64,000 bases of DNA from JADGRB01 sp963835825 (lineage in GTDB: Bacteria > Myxococcota_A > Polyangia > Fen-1088): the NCBI GenBank assembly GCA_963835825.1, contig CAWIGZ010000008.1, positions 1 to 64,000 of the forward strand. The letters are read 5' to 3'. Of the stretch, positions 18,712 to 27,816 are shown one piece after another. The notes under the pieces were generated by a model, which saw nothing but the letters and a program-made list of their open reading frames with translations, did no database searches and had not been told where the DNA came from. Each line of letters begins with the position of its first letter. Position 1 is the first letter of the stretch. The translations under genes and the position numbers were made by a program.

Positions 18712-19377
18712 CTAGCCCTTGCGCGCGCGCGCCGAGGCCAGCGCGCGGAGCTGGCCGGGCTGGTCGGGGTGGTGGCCCATCTTGCGTCGCTTGACCGCCA
18801 GGTAGGTGGCGTTGTGCTGGTTCTCGCCCACCCAGTGGGCCAGCCGCGAGGCGACGTTCACGCCGGCGGCGCGCAGCCCCGCCACCTTGAGCGGGTTGTT
18901 GGTCAGCAGGCGGATCGAACGGACTTGAAGGTCGGCCAGGATCGACGCCGCCAGGTCGTAGCGGCGGGAGTCGGCCTCGAACCCCAGCGCCAGGTTCGCC
19001 TCGACGGTGTCGGCGCCGTCGTTTTGCAGCGCGTAGGCGCGGACCTTGTTGCCGAGGCCGATGCCGCGGCCTTCTTGCCGGAGGTAGACCACGACGCCGG
19101 CCCCCTCGGCGGCGATCCGCTCGAGCGCAGCGTCGAGCTGCTCGCGGCAGTCGCACTTCAGAGACCCGATCACCTCGGAGGTCCAGCACTCCGAGTGCAC
19201 CCGGCAGAGCACGTTGCTGGCGCCGCTGACGTCGCCCCGCACGATCGCCATGTGCTCCTCGACCGTCGGCGATTCGCTCCGGGCGTCCGCGGCGTCTCGG
19301 TAGACGACCAAGCGAAACAGCCCATGCGCCGTGGGCAGCTCAGCGTCTGCGTATCTGATAAGGCTCATTCTGACCAT
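18712..19377 (-). CDS. ribA: GTP cyclohydrolase II
   Basis: First enzyme of riboflavin synthesis: GTP to 2,5-diamino-6-ribosylamino-pyrimidinone phosphate plus formate and pyrophosphate. It has Zn ligands in CRVHSECWTSE and LKCDC (Cys64, 75, 77), the catalytic segment RQEGRGIGLGNK near 100-111, and LTNNPLKV. It is a stand-alone RibA of 221 residues without a RibB domain. ATG at 19377 or 19365 could be the start. It is divergent from the deformylase gene. The C terminus is basic and runs slightly longer than in typical RibA. Confidence 0.96.
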   Translation of the reverse strand: MVRMSLIRYADAELPTAHGLFRLVVYRDAADARSESPTVEEHMAIVRGDVSGASNVLCRVHSECWTSEVIGSLKCDCREQLDAALERIAAEGAGVVVYLRQEGRGIGLGNKVRAYALQNDGADTVEANLALGFEADSRRYDLAASILADLQVRSIRLLTNNPLKVAGLRAAGVNVASRLAHWVGENQHNATYLAVKRRKMGHHPDQPGQLRALASARARKG

Positions 19378-19459
19378 TAGATGGACGGAGGGGCGGGACG
19401 TTACTGCAGAGTTTCCTCCGGTTGCGCGATTTTTTCCCGGGTGTCATCTTATAGCGAAC

Positions 19460-20017
19460 ATGGCGACGCGGCCCATTGTGCGCTTCCCGGATCCCCAGCT
19501 GCGCGAGCGGTCGGCTCCGATCGAGACCGTCGACGACGACCTGCGTCAGCTCGTCGCCGACATGGCTGAGACGATGGTGGCGGCCGAAGGGGCCGGGCTG
19601 GCGGCGATCCAGGTCGGGGCGCCGGTGCGTCTGTTCATCATCGACGGGCACGTCGCCGGGGGGGCCGAGGACTCGCCGGCCAAGGTCTTCATCAACCCGG
19701 AGATCGTCGAGATCTCCGACGAGGCGCAGACCGGCGACGAGGGGTGCCTGTCGTTTCCCAACATCTTCGTCCCGGTCAAGCGCGGCATGCGCGCGCGCGT
19801 GCGGGCGATGGATCTCGACGGCCAGACGTTCGAGGCCGAAGGGGAGGGGCTGTTCGCGCGGGCCCTCCAGCACGAGACCGATCACCTGAACGGCAAGCTG
19901 CTCATCGATCAGGTGGGGCCGGTCAAGCGGGAGATCATCAAGCGAAAGCTGCGCAAGGATCTCGAGGCCGAACGAGAAGAGGCCGCCGAGCGGGAGCCGG
20001 CGCGGGCGGCGCGCTAG
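19460..20017 (+). CDS. def: Peptide deformylase
   Basis: Removes the formyl group from nascent proteins using a metal ion. Motif 1 is GAGLAAIQ (44-51), motif 2 EGCLS (94-98; Cys96 is a metal ligand) and motif 3 HETDH (138-142), with Thr where HEFDH or HEYDH is more usual. The N-terminal VRFPDPQLRERSAPIE is typical. It has 185 residues including a Glu/Arg-rich C-terminal tail of about 25 residues. ATG at 19460 is preferred because the family N terminus starts there, although the frame is open upstream. Confidence 0.95.
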   Translation: MATRPIVRFPDPQLRERSAPIETVDDDLRQLVADMAETMVAAEGAGLAAIQVGAPVRLFIIDGHVAGGAEDSPAKVFINPEIVEISDEAQTGDEGCLSFPNIFVPVKRGMRARVRAMDLDGQTFEAEGEGLFARALQHETDHLNGKLLIDQVGPVKREIIKRKLRKDLEAEREEAAEREPARAAR

Positions 20018-20045
20018 CGCGGAGCGCGGGCGCCACCATCATTCC

Positions 20046-20404
20046 ATGCTGACCATCGCGCTGTCGCGGCTGGAGTTCGACGGACGCCACGGGGCGACGG
20101 CGATCGAGCGCCGCACGCTTCGCAAGTTCGAGGTCGACGTCGAGCTGGAGGTCGACGCGGTGGCCGCCGAGCAGACGCGACCGCCTGGCCGACACCGTCG
20201 ACTACAGCAAGGTCGCCGAGCTGATCGTCGGCATCGGGGTGGGCGAGCCGCACCACATGCTCGAGTCGCTCGCGCGCCGCATGACCGACAACGTGCGCGG
20301 CCCGGTTTCCGTTGGTGCGGGGCGTGCGGCTGGCGCTGCGCAAGCTGAACCCGCCCAGCTGCCCCGGGCACCCCGCCTACGCCGAGGTCCGAATCAGTCA
20401 GTAA
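20046..20404 (+). CDS. folB: Dihydroneopterin aldolase, frameshifted
   Basis: Folate-pathway aldolase that splits dihydroneopterin to 6-hydroxymethyl-dihydropterin and glycolaldehyde. The protein is spread over three frames: LTIALSRLEFDGRHGATAIE (frame 3), then LADTVDYSKVAELIVGI with EPHHMLESLARRM, then RFPLVRGVRLALRKLNPP with the end AYAEVRISQ at 20404. The break points are about 20180 and 20305. Once joined, it covers the full ~120-residue family, including the Tyr/Asp pair of DYSKV and the C-terminal RKLNPP segment. Two assembly indels explain this better than decay. It starts 28 bases after def. Confidence 0.82.
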
Positions 20405-20420
20405 CCTCGGCTGAGGGGGC

Positions 20421-21382
20421 TCAGCCGGCCTCGGCGCGGATGCGGGCTTCGATGGCGTCGGCGCCGATGCGCACGGTGGCGCCCACCGGCAGGCTGACGT
20501 GGGCCATCGCCAGCGCCACGCCCCGTCCGTCGGGGAGGCGCGCGGCGCTGGTGACCTTGCCGGCCTTGGGCTTGACGTCGCTGGTGAGCGGATCGCCGGG
20601 GTGGGGATCGGCGGCGCCGACCACGTCGAGGCCGACGAGGCGCCAGTTGATGTGGCCGCGATCGCGCACGCGGACGATCGGCTCCTGGCCCAGGTAGCAC
20701 CCCTTCTGGTAGTCGATGGCCCCGGCGAGGCCGACCTCCATGGGGAAGTAGTCGGCGGTGATCTCGACGCCGAAGCGCGGCTCGAGCGCGTCGATGCGGG
20801 CCGCCTCGGCGACGGCGGCGTCCAGCTCCGGCACGCGGCCGCCAGCTTCTCGCGCAACGATCCGACCTCGGCGGGCGCGCCGCCGATCCAGAAACCGTCG
20901 ACGCCGAGCTCGCGGACGCGCGCGACTCCAGAGGCTGCCGATCTCGGCGTGCGCCAGCGGCGGCGCCTCGGCGAGCGCTCCGACGTCGATCCCCACCGCT
21001 GCCAGCCGCGCCGGCGCGGCCGGGCCGAGCAGCGAGAACAACGAAAACTCCGGCACCGGAGCGGCGGCGAAGTCGTCCATGATCGCGTAACGCGCCAGCG
21101 TGGCGGCCAGCGGCGCAGCCTGCCCGGCGTCGACGACGATCCGGACATCGTTCGGCGCGGACGAAGATTCGCATGTCGCTCACCACCTGCCCCTTGGTGG
21201 TCAGCAGCGCCGCGCGGCAGCCCCGCCCCGGTTCCGTCCCGGCGACGTTCCCGGTGACGAGGCCGTGCAAGAACCGGATCCGATCGACGCCGGTCGCGAC
21301 CACCAGCTCGCGCGGGGGCGCCGCGGCGGGTCCCAGGACCGCGTCCCGGGTGAGCAGCGCCGAGATCGGTGGTGATCGCCAT
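20421..21382 (-). CDS. ygfZ: YgfZ/GcvT-like folate-binding protein, frameshifted
   Basis: Folate-dependent protein of the YgfZ family, which supports Fe-S enzymes such as MiaB. The signature KGCYLGQE is present near 20695-20720, within AIDYQKGCYLGQEPIVRVRD. Upstream parts lie in other frames: GVDRIRFLHGLVTGNVAG, DVRIVVDAGQAAPLAATLA and ELGVDGFWIGGAPAEVGSLR. At least four single-base breaks (about 21360, 21165, 20935, 20845) are needed to join them, giving ~320 residues. The ATG at 21382 overlaps the thioesterase stop, so the two genes form an operon. Family identity is firm; exact protein ends depend on corrected sequence. Confidence 0.8.
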
Positions 21383-21966
21383 CAGTCCTTCTTCATAGCG
21401 CGCCGTTCGCGCAGCCGCACGGCCCGGCGGACTTGCGCGTCGGCGAACCTGCGGCGCTCGACCGCGGTCTCGGGGCGCAGCTCGGGGACCGGGCGCGGCC
21501 GTCCGTCGTCGTCGACCGCCACGAAGGTCAGGTAGGCCCGCGTCGTCTGGCGCCGGGTGAACGTCGTCTGGTTCTCGCACAGGACGCGCACGCCGACCTC
21601 CATCGAGGTGCGCGCCGCGAAGTTGACCTGCGCCTGCAGCACGACCACCTCCCCCAGCTGCACCGGATCCAGGAAATGCAGCCGGTCCATCGAGGCGGTC
21701 ACCACCGGGCCGCCGGCGTGTCGGGCGGCCGCGATGCCGGCGGCGATGTCGATCCACTGCATCAGGATGCCGCCGAAGATCGTGCCGTGGACGTTGGTCA
21801 GCCCCGGCAACACGAGCTGCGCCGTCTCGACGCGCGAGGCGCGTGGCGTGCGCCGGCCGGGCGCGCGCCGGGGCGCGGGCGACGGACGTTTCGGAGGGAC
21901 GGGAGGCGGGGAACGGAGCGCCGGCGGCATCGCAAAGCCGCTATCACCACCTGTGCTCGACGTCAA
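21382..21966 (-). CDS. Hotdog-fold acyl-CoA thioesterase
   Basis: A 194-residue thioesterase of the YciA/BACH type, which hydrolyses acyl-CoA. The hotdog core is seen: LVLPGLTNVHGTIFGGILMQ, with Asp in the following WID, then ASMDRLHFLDPVQLGEVVVL, and later TRAYLTFVAVDDDGRP. The N-terminal ~40 residues are Pro/Arg-rich and probably not part of the fold; a later start near the VETAQLVLPG segment is possible. It is co-transcribed with ygfZ, its stop overlapping the ygfZ start. Confidence 0.88.
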   Translation of the reverse strand: MTSSTGGDSGFAMPPALRSPPPVPPKRPSPAPRRAPGRRTPRASRVETAQLVLPGLTNVHGTIFGGILMQWIDIAAGIAAARHAGGPVVTASMDRLHFLDPVQLGEVVVLQAQVNFAARTSMEVGVRVLCENQTTFTRRQTTRAYLTFVAVDDDGRPRPVPELRPETAVERRRFADAQVRRAVRLRERRAMKKD

Positions 21967-22042
21967 ACCACGGCGCTGAAAGCATGCCCGGAGCGACCGC
22001 GGTCAACCGGACCCGCCCCAGGTCCTGTTATGATGTCGCGCC

Positions 22043-23452
22043 ATGATGGCACGTGCATTCGGTCTGGCTCTCCTCGGTGCCCTGATGTCGGCGGTGCTCC
22101 CGGCCGCCGCGGTTGCCAAGAAGTACACGCTGAACGAGCTGCTGGAACTGGCACGTACTCAGAACCCGGGACTGCGCGCGGGCGAGGCGGCCACGCACGC
22201 CATGCAGGCGCAAGTCCTGGAGGCCAAGCGCAACTGGTTCCCACAAGGGGACCTGACCTCGTTCGTCGCGCCCGTGCCGCGCGTCGAATGCGAAGGCCCG
22301 GGCCTGACGACGTATCCCGACCAGACCACGCGCGAACAGAATTGCGTCACCACCAACGCCAGCCCGTCGCACGGAGCGTTGCAGTACCTGACCAACTTCG
22401 CGGGAGCCTACACGCGAACGGATGTGAAGCTGGTCCAACCGCTCTGGGACTTCGGGAAGATCTCGGCCGGCGTCAGCGCAGCCGAGGCGGGCGTGACGGT
22501 CACGACCGGGCGCGAGGCGGGCGCGCGCGCCGAGGTGGAGCTCAACGTGCGGAAGGCCTACTGGGGGCTCAAGCTGGCGCGCGAGCTGCGATCGATGCTG
22601 GAGGACGGCGAAGGATACCTCGACAGCGCGCAGAAGAAGATCGAGAAGCAGCTGGCGGACGGCAGCGGCAATGCGACGGTCAGCGATCGCTTGCGCCTCC
22701 GCACGGTGCGGACCGAGATCGAGGTGCGGTTGCTCGAGGCCAAGCGGCTGGGGGAGGTCGCGCGCAGCGGGCTGCGGGCGCTGTTGAACCTCGACCCAGC
22801 CGAAGACCTGGACGTGGACGACGAGGACTTCGAACCCCTCGACGTCCCAAACCATCCGCTGGCCTACTACGAGGAGGAGGCGCGACTGTCACGGCCCGAG
22901 GTGCAGACCCTCGAGTACGCCGTCAAGGCCAAGCGCGCGCTGGCCAGGCTCGAGCACCGCAAGCTCTACCCGGACCTGGTCCTGATCGGGCAGCTCTCCT
23001 TCGCTTACGCGCCGACCATCGACTCACCACAGAACGCCTTCGCCAGCAATCCGTTCAATGGGTACGGGGGCGGGATCGCGGCGGCATTGCGCCTGCCGCT
23101 GGACTTCGGGCCCAAGCTGGCCCGCGGCGATCGCGCGCGCGCCGAAGCGGACGAGATCGAGGCCCGCCGCCAGGAGGCGCTGGGCGGCGTCGGCTTCGAG
23201 GTCAGCAAGGCCTATGTCGAGCTGTCGGAGGCCGAGACGAGGCTCGTCGAGGTGCGCAAGGGCGAGAAGGCCGGCAAGGCATGGGTGGCCGCGGTCTCGC
23301 AGAATTTCGCGCTCGGGCTGGCCGACTCGCGCGACTTTTCCGACGCGCTCCTGCAGTCATTCAAGATGCGGACGTTCGCGCTTCAGGCGGTGTATGACCT
23401 CAACACCTCGACGGCCGCGCTGTCGCGGGCGACGGGCGTCACCGTCCGCTGA
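22043..23452 (+). CDS. TolC-family outer membrane channel
   Basis: A 469-residue outer-membrane efflux protein. A signal peptide (about residues 1-25, ending AAAVAK) is followed by YTLNELLELARTQNPGLRAG, the usual TolC N-terminal repeat start. Long alpha-helical hairpins follow, with two internally related halves (for example LVQPLWDFGKISAGVSAAEA and ALRLPLDFGPKLARGDRARA). It would form the trimeric exit duct for an RND, ABC or MFS pump, but no inner-membrane pump or adaptor gene is adjacent. A Cys pair in the first half (CEGPG, NCVTT) is unusual. A strong terminator lies about 217 bases downstream. Confidence 0.92.
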   Translation: MMARAFGLALLGALMSAVLPAAAVAKKYTLNELLELARTQNPGLRAGEAATHAMQAQVLEAKRNWFPQGDLTSFVAPVPRVECEGPGLTTYPDQTTREQNCVTTNASPSHGALQYLTNFAGAYTRTDVKLVQPLWDFGKISAGVSAAEAGVTVTTGREAGARAEVELNVRKAYWGLKLARELRSMLEDGEGYLDSAQKKIEKQLADGSGNATVSDRLRLRTVRTEIEVRLLEAKRLGEVARSGLRALLNLDPAEDLDVDDEDFEPLDVPNHPLAYYEEEARLSRPEVQTLEYAVKAKRALARLEHRKLYPDLVLIGQLSFAYAPTIDSPQNAFASNPFNGYGGGIAAALRLPLDFGPKLARGDRARAEADEIEARRQEALGGVGFEVSKAYVELSEAETRLVEVRKGEKAGKAWVAAVSQNFALGLADSRDFSDALLQSFKMRTFALQAVYDLNTSTAALSRATGVTVR

Positions 23453-23668
23453 CAGCGGCCCCGCAGACTGTCTGAGCGTCGGCGCTTGACCGGCGATCGG
23501 GAGCCTTATTTTCGGAACTGTGATGACGAGATGAATCTGAGCGGTGCGGCCCGTCTTTCTCGCTGCGGGGTTCGGGGTCTGGTGATGGGAACAGCGGGAA
23601 ATTCCGACCCGATCAAAAGGTGCTCAGAACGATAGGACGAAGTCGAAACCGCCAGTCACGTCACACGC
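23453..23668. other. Gap with possible short ORF or small RNA before a terminator
   Basis: The region between the TolC-like stop and a strong terminator contains TTGACC (23486-23491) and TATTTT (23507-23512), spaced 15 bases, a sub-optimal promoter pair. A short open frame starts at ATG 23531 (MNLSGAARLSRCGVRGLVMG..., 34 codons) without a clear ribosome binding site. It could be a long 3' UTR, a small RNA gene ending at 23702, or nothing. Confidence 0.25.
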
Positions 23669-23702
23669 ACGGGGGGCCGAGAGCCCCCCGTTTCCTTTTT
23701 TC
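23669..23702 (+). terminator. Strong intrinsic terminator
   Basis: ACGGGGGGC (23669-23677) pairs perfectly with GCCCCCCGT (23683-23691) over a five-base loop CGAGA, followed by TTCCTTTTTT. The nine-base, mostly GC stem and T-run are classic. It would end transcription from the TolC-like gene or from a small transcript in the preceding gap. Confidence 0.85.
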
Positions 23703-23785
23703 GGCCGGCGCACGTCGGGGATTGGCCCGGGTTGACGCTCGAGCTGCCATGGCTAACGTTCGGCGAAGAGAGCGGGAGCCGAGAG

Positions 23786-24373
23786 ATGAGGAGCAGCTGG
23801 AAGATCGGAATGGTGGCGGTGGTGACAGCGGCGGGGTTGGCGGCTTATCTGACGCCGCCGAAGGTGGTCGAGGCGGCGGGATTCGCGCTGACGAGCGCGG
23901 CCTTCAAGAACAACGCTCCCATTCCGGAGAAGTACGCGTTCAAGGGGATGGGGTGCACGGGCGAGAACATCTCGCCTCCGCTCGAATGGAAGAATCCGCC
24001 GGCCGGGACCAAGAGCTTCGCGCTCATGGTGCACGATCCGGACGCGCCGACGGGCTCCGGCTGGTGGCACTGGGTCGTCTACAACATCCCCGCCGACGTG
24101 ACGTCGCTGCCCGAGGGGGCCGGTGGCGCCGGCAGCACCACGCTCCCCAAGGGCGCCGTGCAGGGGCACAACGACTTCGGCAACCCGGGCTGGGGTGGCC
24201 CCTGCCCACCGCCCGGAAGCGGCAAGCACCACTACAACTTCACGCTGTACGCGCTGAAGGTCGACAAGATCGAGGTCCCGCCGGGCGCGTCGCCGGCGAT
24301 GATCGGCTTCAACGCCAAGGCCAACGCCATCGCCAGCGCGAAGCTGACCGGCCTCTTCTCGCGCGCGAAGTAG
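23786..24373 (+). CDS. YbhB/YbcL-type PEBP-family exported protein
   Basis: A 195-residue protein of the phosphatidylethanolamine-binding/Raf-kinase-inhibitor-like family. A signal peptide (about 1-31, ending VEAAG) precedes LTSAAFKNNAPIPEKYAFKG, CTGENISPPLEW, the ligand-pocket DPDAPTGSGWWHWVVYNIPA, and GGPCPPPGSGKHHYNFTLYA. The DPDAP and GxxCPP motifs are diagnostic. The biochemical role of bacterial members is unclear. ATG at 23786 is supported by a GGGAG-like site. It is convergent with the next gene. Confidence 0.9.
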   Translation: MRSSWKIGMVAVVTAAGLAAYLTPPKVVEAAGFALTSAAFKNNAPIPEKYAFKGMGCTGENISPPLEWKNPPAGTKSFALMVHDPDAPTGSGWWHWVVYNIPADVTSLPEGAGGAGSTTLPKGAVQGHNDFGNPGWGGPCPPPGSGKHHYNFTLYALKVDKIEVPPGASPAMIGFNAKANAIASAKLTGLFSRAK

Positions 24374-25991
24374 CCGGGGCCGTCAGGTGCCCGGTTTGAT
24401 GCCGCCCGAAGCTCTTCACGAAGGCCGCGTACTCGTCCTTGAGCTTGGGGTAGCTGGCGACGGTGGCGTTGAGGACGATGAAGGTGACGACCCCGTTGCG
24501 ATGGACGGTGGTCACCTCGCCCAGGTGATTGGCGCCCTCGGCGCGCTCGCGGAACTGCTCGCGCGTGCTGCCGGGGATGAGCGGCGGCAGCGACTTGAGC
24601 TTGGCGGTCGGGAAGATGCTGCGCGCGCCCTTGCGCGCCAGCGCGCTGGCGGCGCCGTTGCCGGCCGGGCGCTGGACCAGCACGACGGCGGCGGCCCGCT
24701 CGGCCTCGCCGTCGTCGCGCAGGACGCGGCCGGTGGCGAAGTCGACGAGGAGGCCCGTTTCGGGCGACGACGACAGGTTGGCGACCCGCCAGCTGAGCGG
24801 CCAGCTGATCGTGAAGTCGTAGGCGTCGCTGGCCAGCGAGGCGCGATCCTCCGTCGCCGCAAACCGCGGTCGCGCGGCTTCGTCTCCCGGCTTCGGCGCC
24901 GGAACCAGGGCGACCGGCTTTCCGGCGCGGGCCTCCTCGGCGAGGCGCGCGGCGAGCGCGTCGTAGGGATAGCTCTCGCGGTAACGGCGCAGCTCGGCCA
25001 CCCCGTCGGCCTGCTTCCCCTCCGCCAGCAGCGCGCGCGCCAGCAGATAATGCACCCGCGGCGGGACGTCGGGGATCGCCTTGGCCGCCTCGCTGAGGGT
25101 GAGCGCCTTTTCGGCGTCGCCGGCCAGCAGGTAGACGGCCGCGCGGGCCAGGATCGCGTCGGCGCGCAGCGGCGTCTTTCGCAACACGCCGTCGAGCACG
25201 GCGGCGGCCTCCTCGGCGGCGGCCGGCCAGTCGAGCGCCGCCGCCAGCGCCAGCGCCCGCCCGGTGAGCGCGCGGCGGTCCTCGCCGAACGCCGGATCGG
25301 CCCCCAGCGACCAGGCCTCGTCGATGAGATCGTGCACCTTCTCGTCGACGACGCCGGCCCCCTTCTTGGCGACCAGCGGCGGCCGCTCGGAGATCGTGCG
25401 TTCCAGGTGGCCGAGATCGCGCTCCAGCTCCCGGACATGACCGAGCGAGCTGTCCTTCTTCACCCGGATGCGATAGGCGGCCACCTCGGGGCGCAGCGCC
25501 TTGCCGTCGAAGAAGACGGGGTCGTTGGGGCGCGTGGCCGGCGCGTCACCTTTGCCCGGCTCCACCGTCACCCAGCCGTCGTCGAGCGTCCCGGCGATCA
25601 TCGTCATCTTCCCGCAGGGGCCGGCGCCCCGCGTCCGAATCAGCAGGTCGCCCTTCTTCAGATCGCCGGGCGCGCACGCGCTTCGTAAAGCCCGCGCGGG
25701 TTCTTCGTTTCGGCCTCGACGATGGCGGCCGAACGGAGCGGGCTCGGGTAGCGCCACCAGGCGGGCGGCGCGTGGGTGGGGTCCTCGTCGATCTCGGGGA
25801 CGATGCCGCCGTTGGCCTCGATCTCCGTCCAGGTCGCCTCGGGCGACCGCTCCCAGCCGGCCTAGCCGGCGGGGGTGGGGATCGGATCGTCCTCGACGCA
25901 GGCCCCGCCCCGCGGCGCCGCCACCGGCCGGCCGCGCGCCGAGCGCGAGCGCGGCCAGCACCACCAGGAGGCCCGACGTCTTGCTGCGCAC
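24309..25991 (-). CDS. Exported protein of unknown function with TPR-like region, N-terminal frameshifts
   Basis: The N terminus looks like a signal peptide (KTSGLLVVLAALALGARPAG after a GTG start). Then the frame changes: residues such as ATWTEIEANGGIVPEIDEDP and PPAWWRYPSPLRS lie in another frame before the main frame resumes at GDLKKGDLLIRTRGAGPCGK. The resumed stretch (GKMTMIAGTLDDGWVTVEPG) resembles a CHAP/NlpC-like or SH3-like fold, but this is weak. Residues about 190-340 are TPR-like helices, and the last ~180 residues form a beta-rich domain (FTISWPLSWRVANLSSSPET). A nearby frame stops at 24383, so the end may also be shifted. No family was recognised with confidence. Confidence 0.6.
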   Translation of the reverse strand: MRSKTSGLLVVLAALALGARPAGGGAAGRGLRRGRSDPHPRRLGRLGAVARGDLDGDRGQRRHRPRDRRGPHPRAARLVALPEPAPFGRHRRGRNEEPARALRSACAPGDLKKGDLLIRTRGAGPCGKMTMIAGTLDDGWVTVEPGKGDAPATRPNDPVFFDGKALRPEVAAYRIRVKKDSSLGHVRELERDLGHLERTISERPPLVAKKGAGVVDEKVHDLIDEAWSLGADPAFGEDRRALTGRALALAAALDWPAAAEEAAAVLDGVLRKTPLRADAILARAAVYLLAGDAEKALTLSEAAKAIPDVPPRVHYLLARALLAEGKQADGVAELRRYRESYPYDALAARLAEEARAGKPVALVPAPKPGDEAARPRFAATEDRASLASDAYDFTISWPLSWRVANLSSSPETGLLVDFATGRVLRDDGEAERAAAVVLVQRPAGNGAASALARKGARSIFPTAKLKSLPPLIPGSTREQFRERAEGANHLGEVTTVHRNGVVTFIVLNATVASYPKLKDEYAAFVKSFGRHQTGHLTAPATSRARRGRSASRWRWRWPWR

Positions 25992-25992
25992 G

Positions 25993-26724
25993 TCAGACGC
26001 CGATGAACAGACGGTGACCGAAGTTGGGCTCGAGGTCGGACCCGAAGATCTTCTCTGCCGAGGTCTTCACGTCGTACTCGACGCGCCGGAACTCGAACAG
26101 CCGCTGTTCGGTGTCGTAGATGACGTAGCTGGCGCGCGGGTCGTAGTCCCGCGGCTGGCCCACCGAGCCGACGCTGACGATGTACTTCCAGCCGGGGCGC
26201 AGCTCGAACTTGTCGGCGACCACCTCGTGAACGCCGTCGGGCGAGAGCGCGAACGACTTGCAGAGGTGCGAGTGGCCGATCAGCGTGAGCGGCGAGAGAT
26301 CGTCCCAGATCTCCAGGCACTGCGCCGCCTGATCGCGCGCGAAGATGTAGTCGAACTCCTCGATGTTGAGGGGCGAGCCGTGGCAGTAGTGGACGTCCCC
26401 CTTGCGGACCTCGTAGGGGAGGTTCTTCAGCCACTGCATGTTCTCGGGCGTGAGCAGCCGGGCGTGCATGTCCAGCGCGTGACGGGCCGCGTGGTAGTAG
26501 TACGAGTAGTCCATCCGCCCGGCGACGGCGGCGTCGTGGTTGCCGAGGATGGTGTGCGCCGTGCGCGACCGGATGAGCGCGCAGCACTCGTTGGGGCTGG
26601 CGCCGTAGCCGACCGTGTCCCCCAGGCAGACCCGCTCGTCGACCGCCGCGTCATCGAGCGCCCGGAGAACCACCTCGAGCGCTTCGATGTTGGCGTGTGT
26701 ATCCGAGAAGATCCCGATCCGCAT
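25993..26724 (-). CDS. Calcineurin-like metallophosphoesterase
   Basis: A 243-residue phosphoesterase of the YfcE/MJ0936 type. Metal-binding motifs run in order: FSDTHANIEAL (Asp8, His10), LGDTVGYGASP, LGNHDAAV, VHYCHGSP and GHSHLCKSF. Substrates in the family include phosphodiesters such as cAMP and, in related proteins, dinucleotides; the sequence does not define which. There is no signal peptide, so it is cytoplasmic. It is followed closely (one base) by the exported TPR-like gene, suggesting co-transcription. Confidence 0.92.
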   Translation of the reverse strand: MRIGIFSDTHANIEALEVVLRALDDAAVDERVCLGDTVGYGASPNECCALIRSRTAHTILGNHDAAVAGRMDYSYYYHAARHALDMHARLLTPENMQWLKNLPYEVRKGDVHYCHGSPLNIEEFDYIFARDQAAQCLEIWDDLSPLTLIGHSHLCKSFALSPDGVHEVVADKFELRPGWKYIVSVGSVGQPRDYDPRASYVIYDTEQRLFEFRRVEYDVKTSAEKIFGSDLEPNFGHRLFIGV

Positions 26725-26763
26725 CCGGAGAATCCGAACGCCTACCTTAACACCTCTCCTGCG

Positions 26764-27816
26764 CTACTGCAGCTCAGCGGCAGCGCGGGGCTGGATCTGG
26801 ATGACCACTCCGCCCAGCGTCGAGGACAGCTCCACCAGCGCGGTGCGGGCGTGGGGCGGGGGACGGCGGCCGAGATACTCGGCGCGCAGCCACTCGCCGT
26901 CGCGGCGGGAACCATGAAGTGGGAGCGCGCTGGCCAGCGGCGTGGCCGAGCGGACCCGCAGCTCGAAGGGGCTCGGCTCGCCGGTCGGCTGAAACCGGAC
27001 GTCGCCCGGCGTAGCTGCGCAGGTCGTAGTGCGCGGCCGGGCGGATCATGCCGATGAGGACGATCCGCCCGGTGGTCGTCACCAGGCGGACGAAGTCGTC
27101 GCGGATGTCCTCGGCGTGGATGCTCCCGTCGACGAGGCGCGCGTCGACGCGACCGCCGCCGAGGTTCTTGAGGTCCATGTCCCCCTCGACGCCGTCGAGA
27201 TCGACGTCCCCCTCGACCGCCGCCACCTTCTGGCCTCCGCGCAGCTGATGGGTGACCACGCCGCCGCGCACGTCGGAGACGCCGATGCGCCCGCCGGTGG
27301 TCTCCAGCTTGGCCCCGGCGCGCAGCCCCGACGCCGAGACGTCACCGCCGAAGGTCTTGGCCTCGATGGCCACGTCCGGCGGCACCTCCAGCCACAGGTC
27401 GATCCCGCTGCCGGCGAGCGGCAACGAGCGCTCGCGCCCCCCCAGCTCGACGCGCGTGTCGATCTGGATCTCGCCGCTCTCGAACGCCGTGTAGTGGACG
27501 CGCAGCCGCCCGAGCGTCTCGGGGCTGGCGGCCCGCTTCTCGGCCACGACGTGGATCTCGCCCGGTCGGGCCGTGCCCCGGATGGCGACCCGCCCCAGCA
27601 GGTTGTCGATCCGCACCAGCTCGGCGCCGCGCGCCGGGACCACGATCTCGCGGCGATCGATGAACGGGGCCTCGACCGGCGCCGCCGGGGTCGCGCCCGC
27701 CGGCGGCGCTCCGTTCGGATCCGCCGCCCGCGCCGGCCCGGAGATCGCCAGCAGGAGCCCGAGGGCGATTCCCACCCCGCCTGCGACCCGCTTGCCGTCC
27801 GTGCCGAGCTGCTTCA
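26764..27816 (-). CDS. DUF4097-type exported beta-repeat protein, one frameshift
   Basis: Exported protein with a signal peptide (about 1-33, ending ARAA) and a right-handed beta-repeat typical of DUF4097: VRIDNLLGRVAIRG, IEAKTFGGDVSASGLRAG, LETTGGRIGVSDVRGG and VDLDGVEGDMDLKNLGG. The frame shifts at about 27010, where an extra G in GCCGGGCGAC turns SYAGDVRFQP into nonsense. After correction the protein ends with VVIQIQPRAAAELQ and a stop at 26764. It is third in an operon with the sigma and anti-sigma genes (its ATG overlaps the anti-sigma stop), so it is probably controlled by that sigma factor. Confidence 0.85.
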
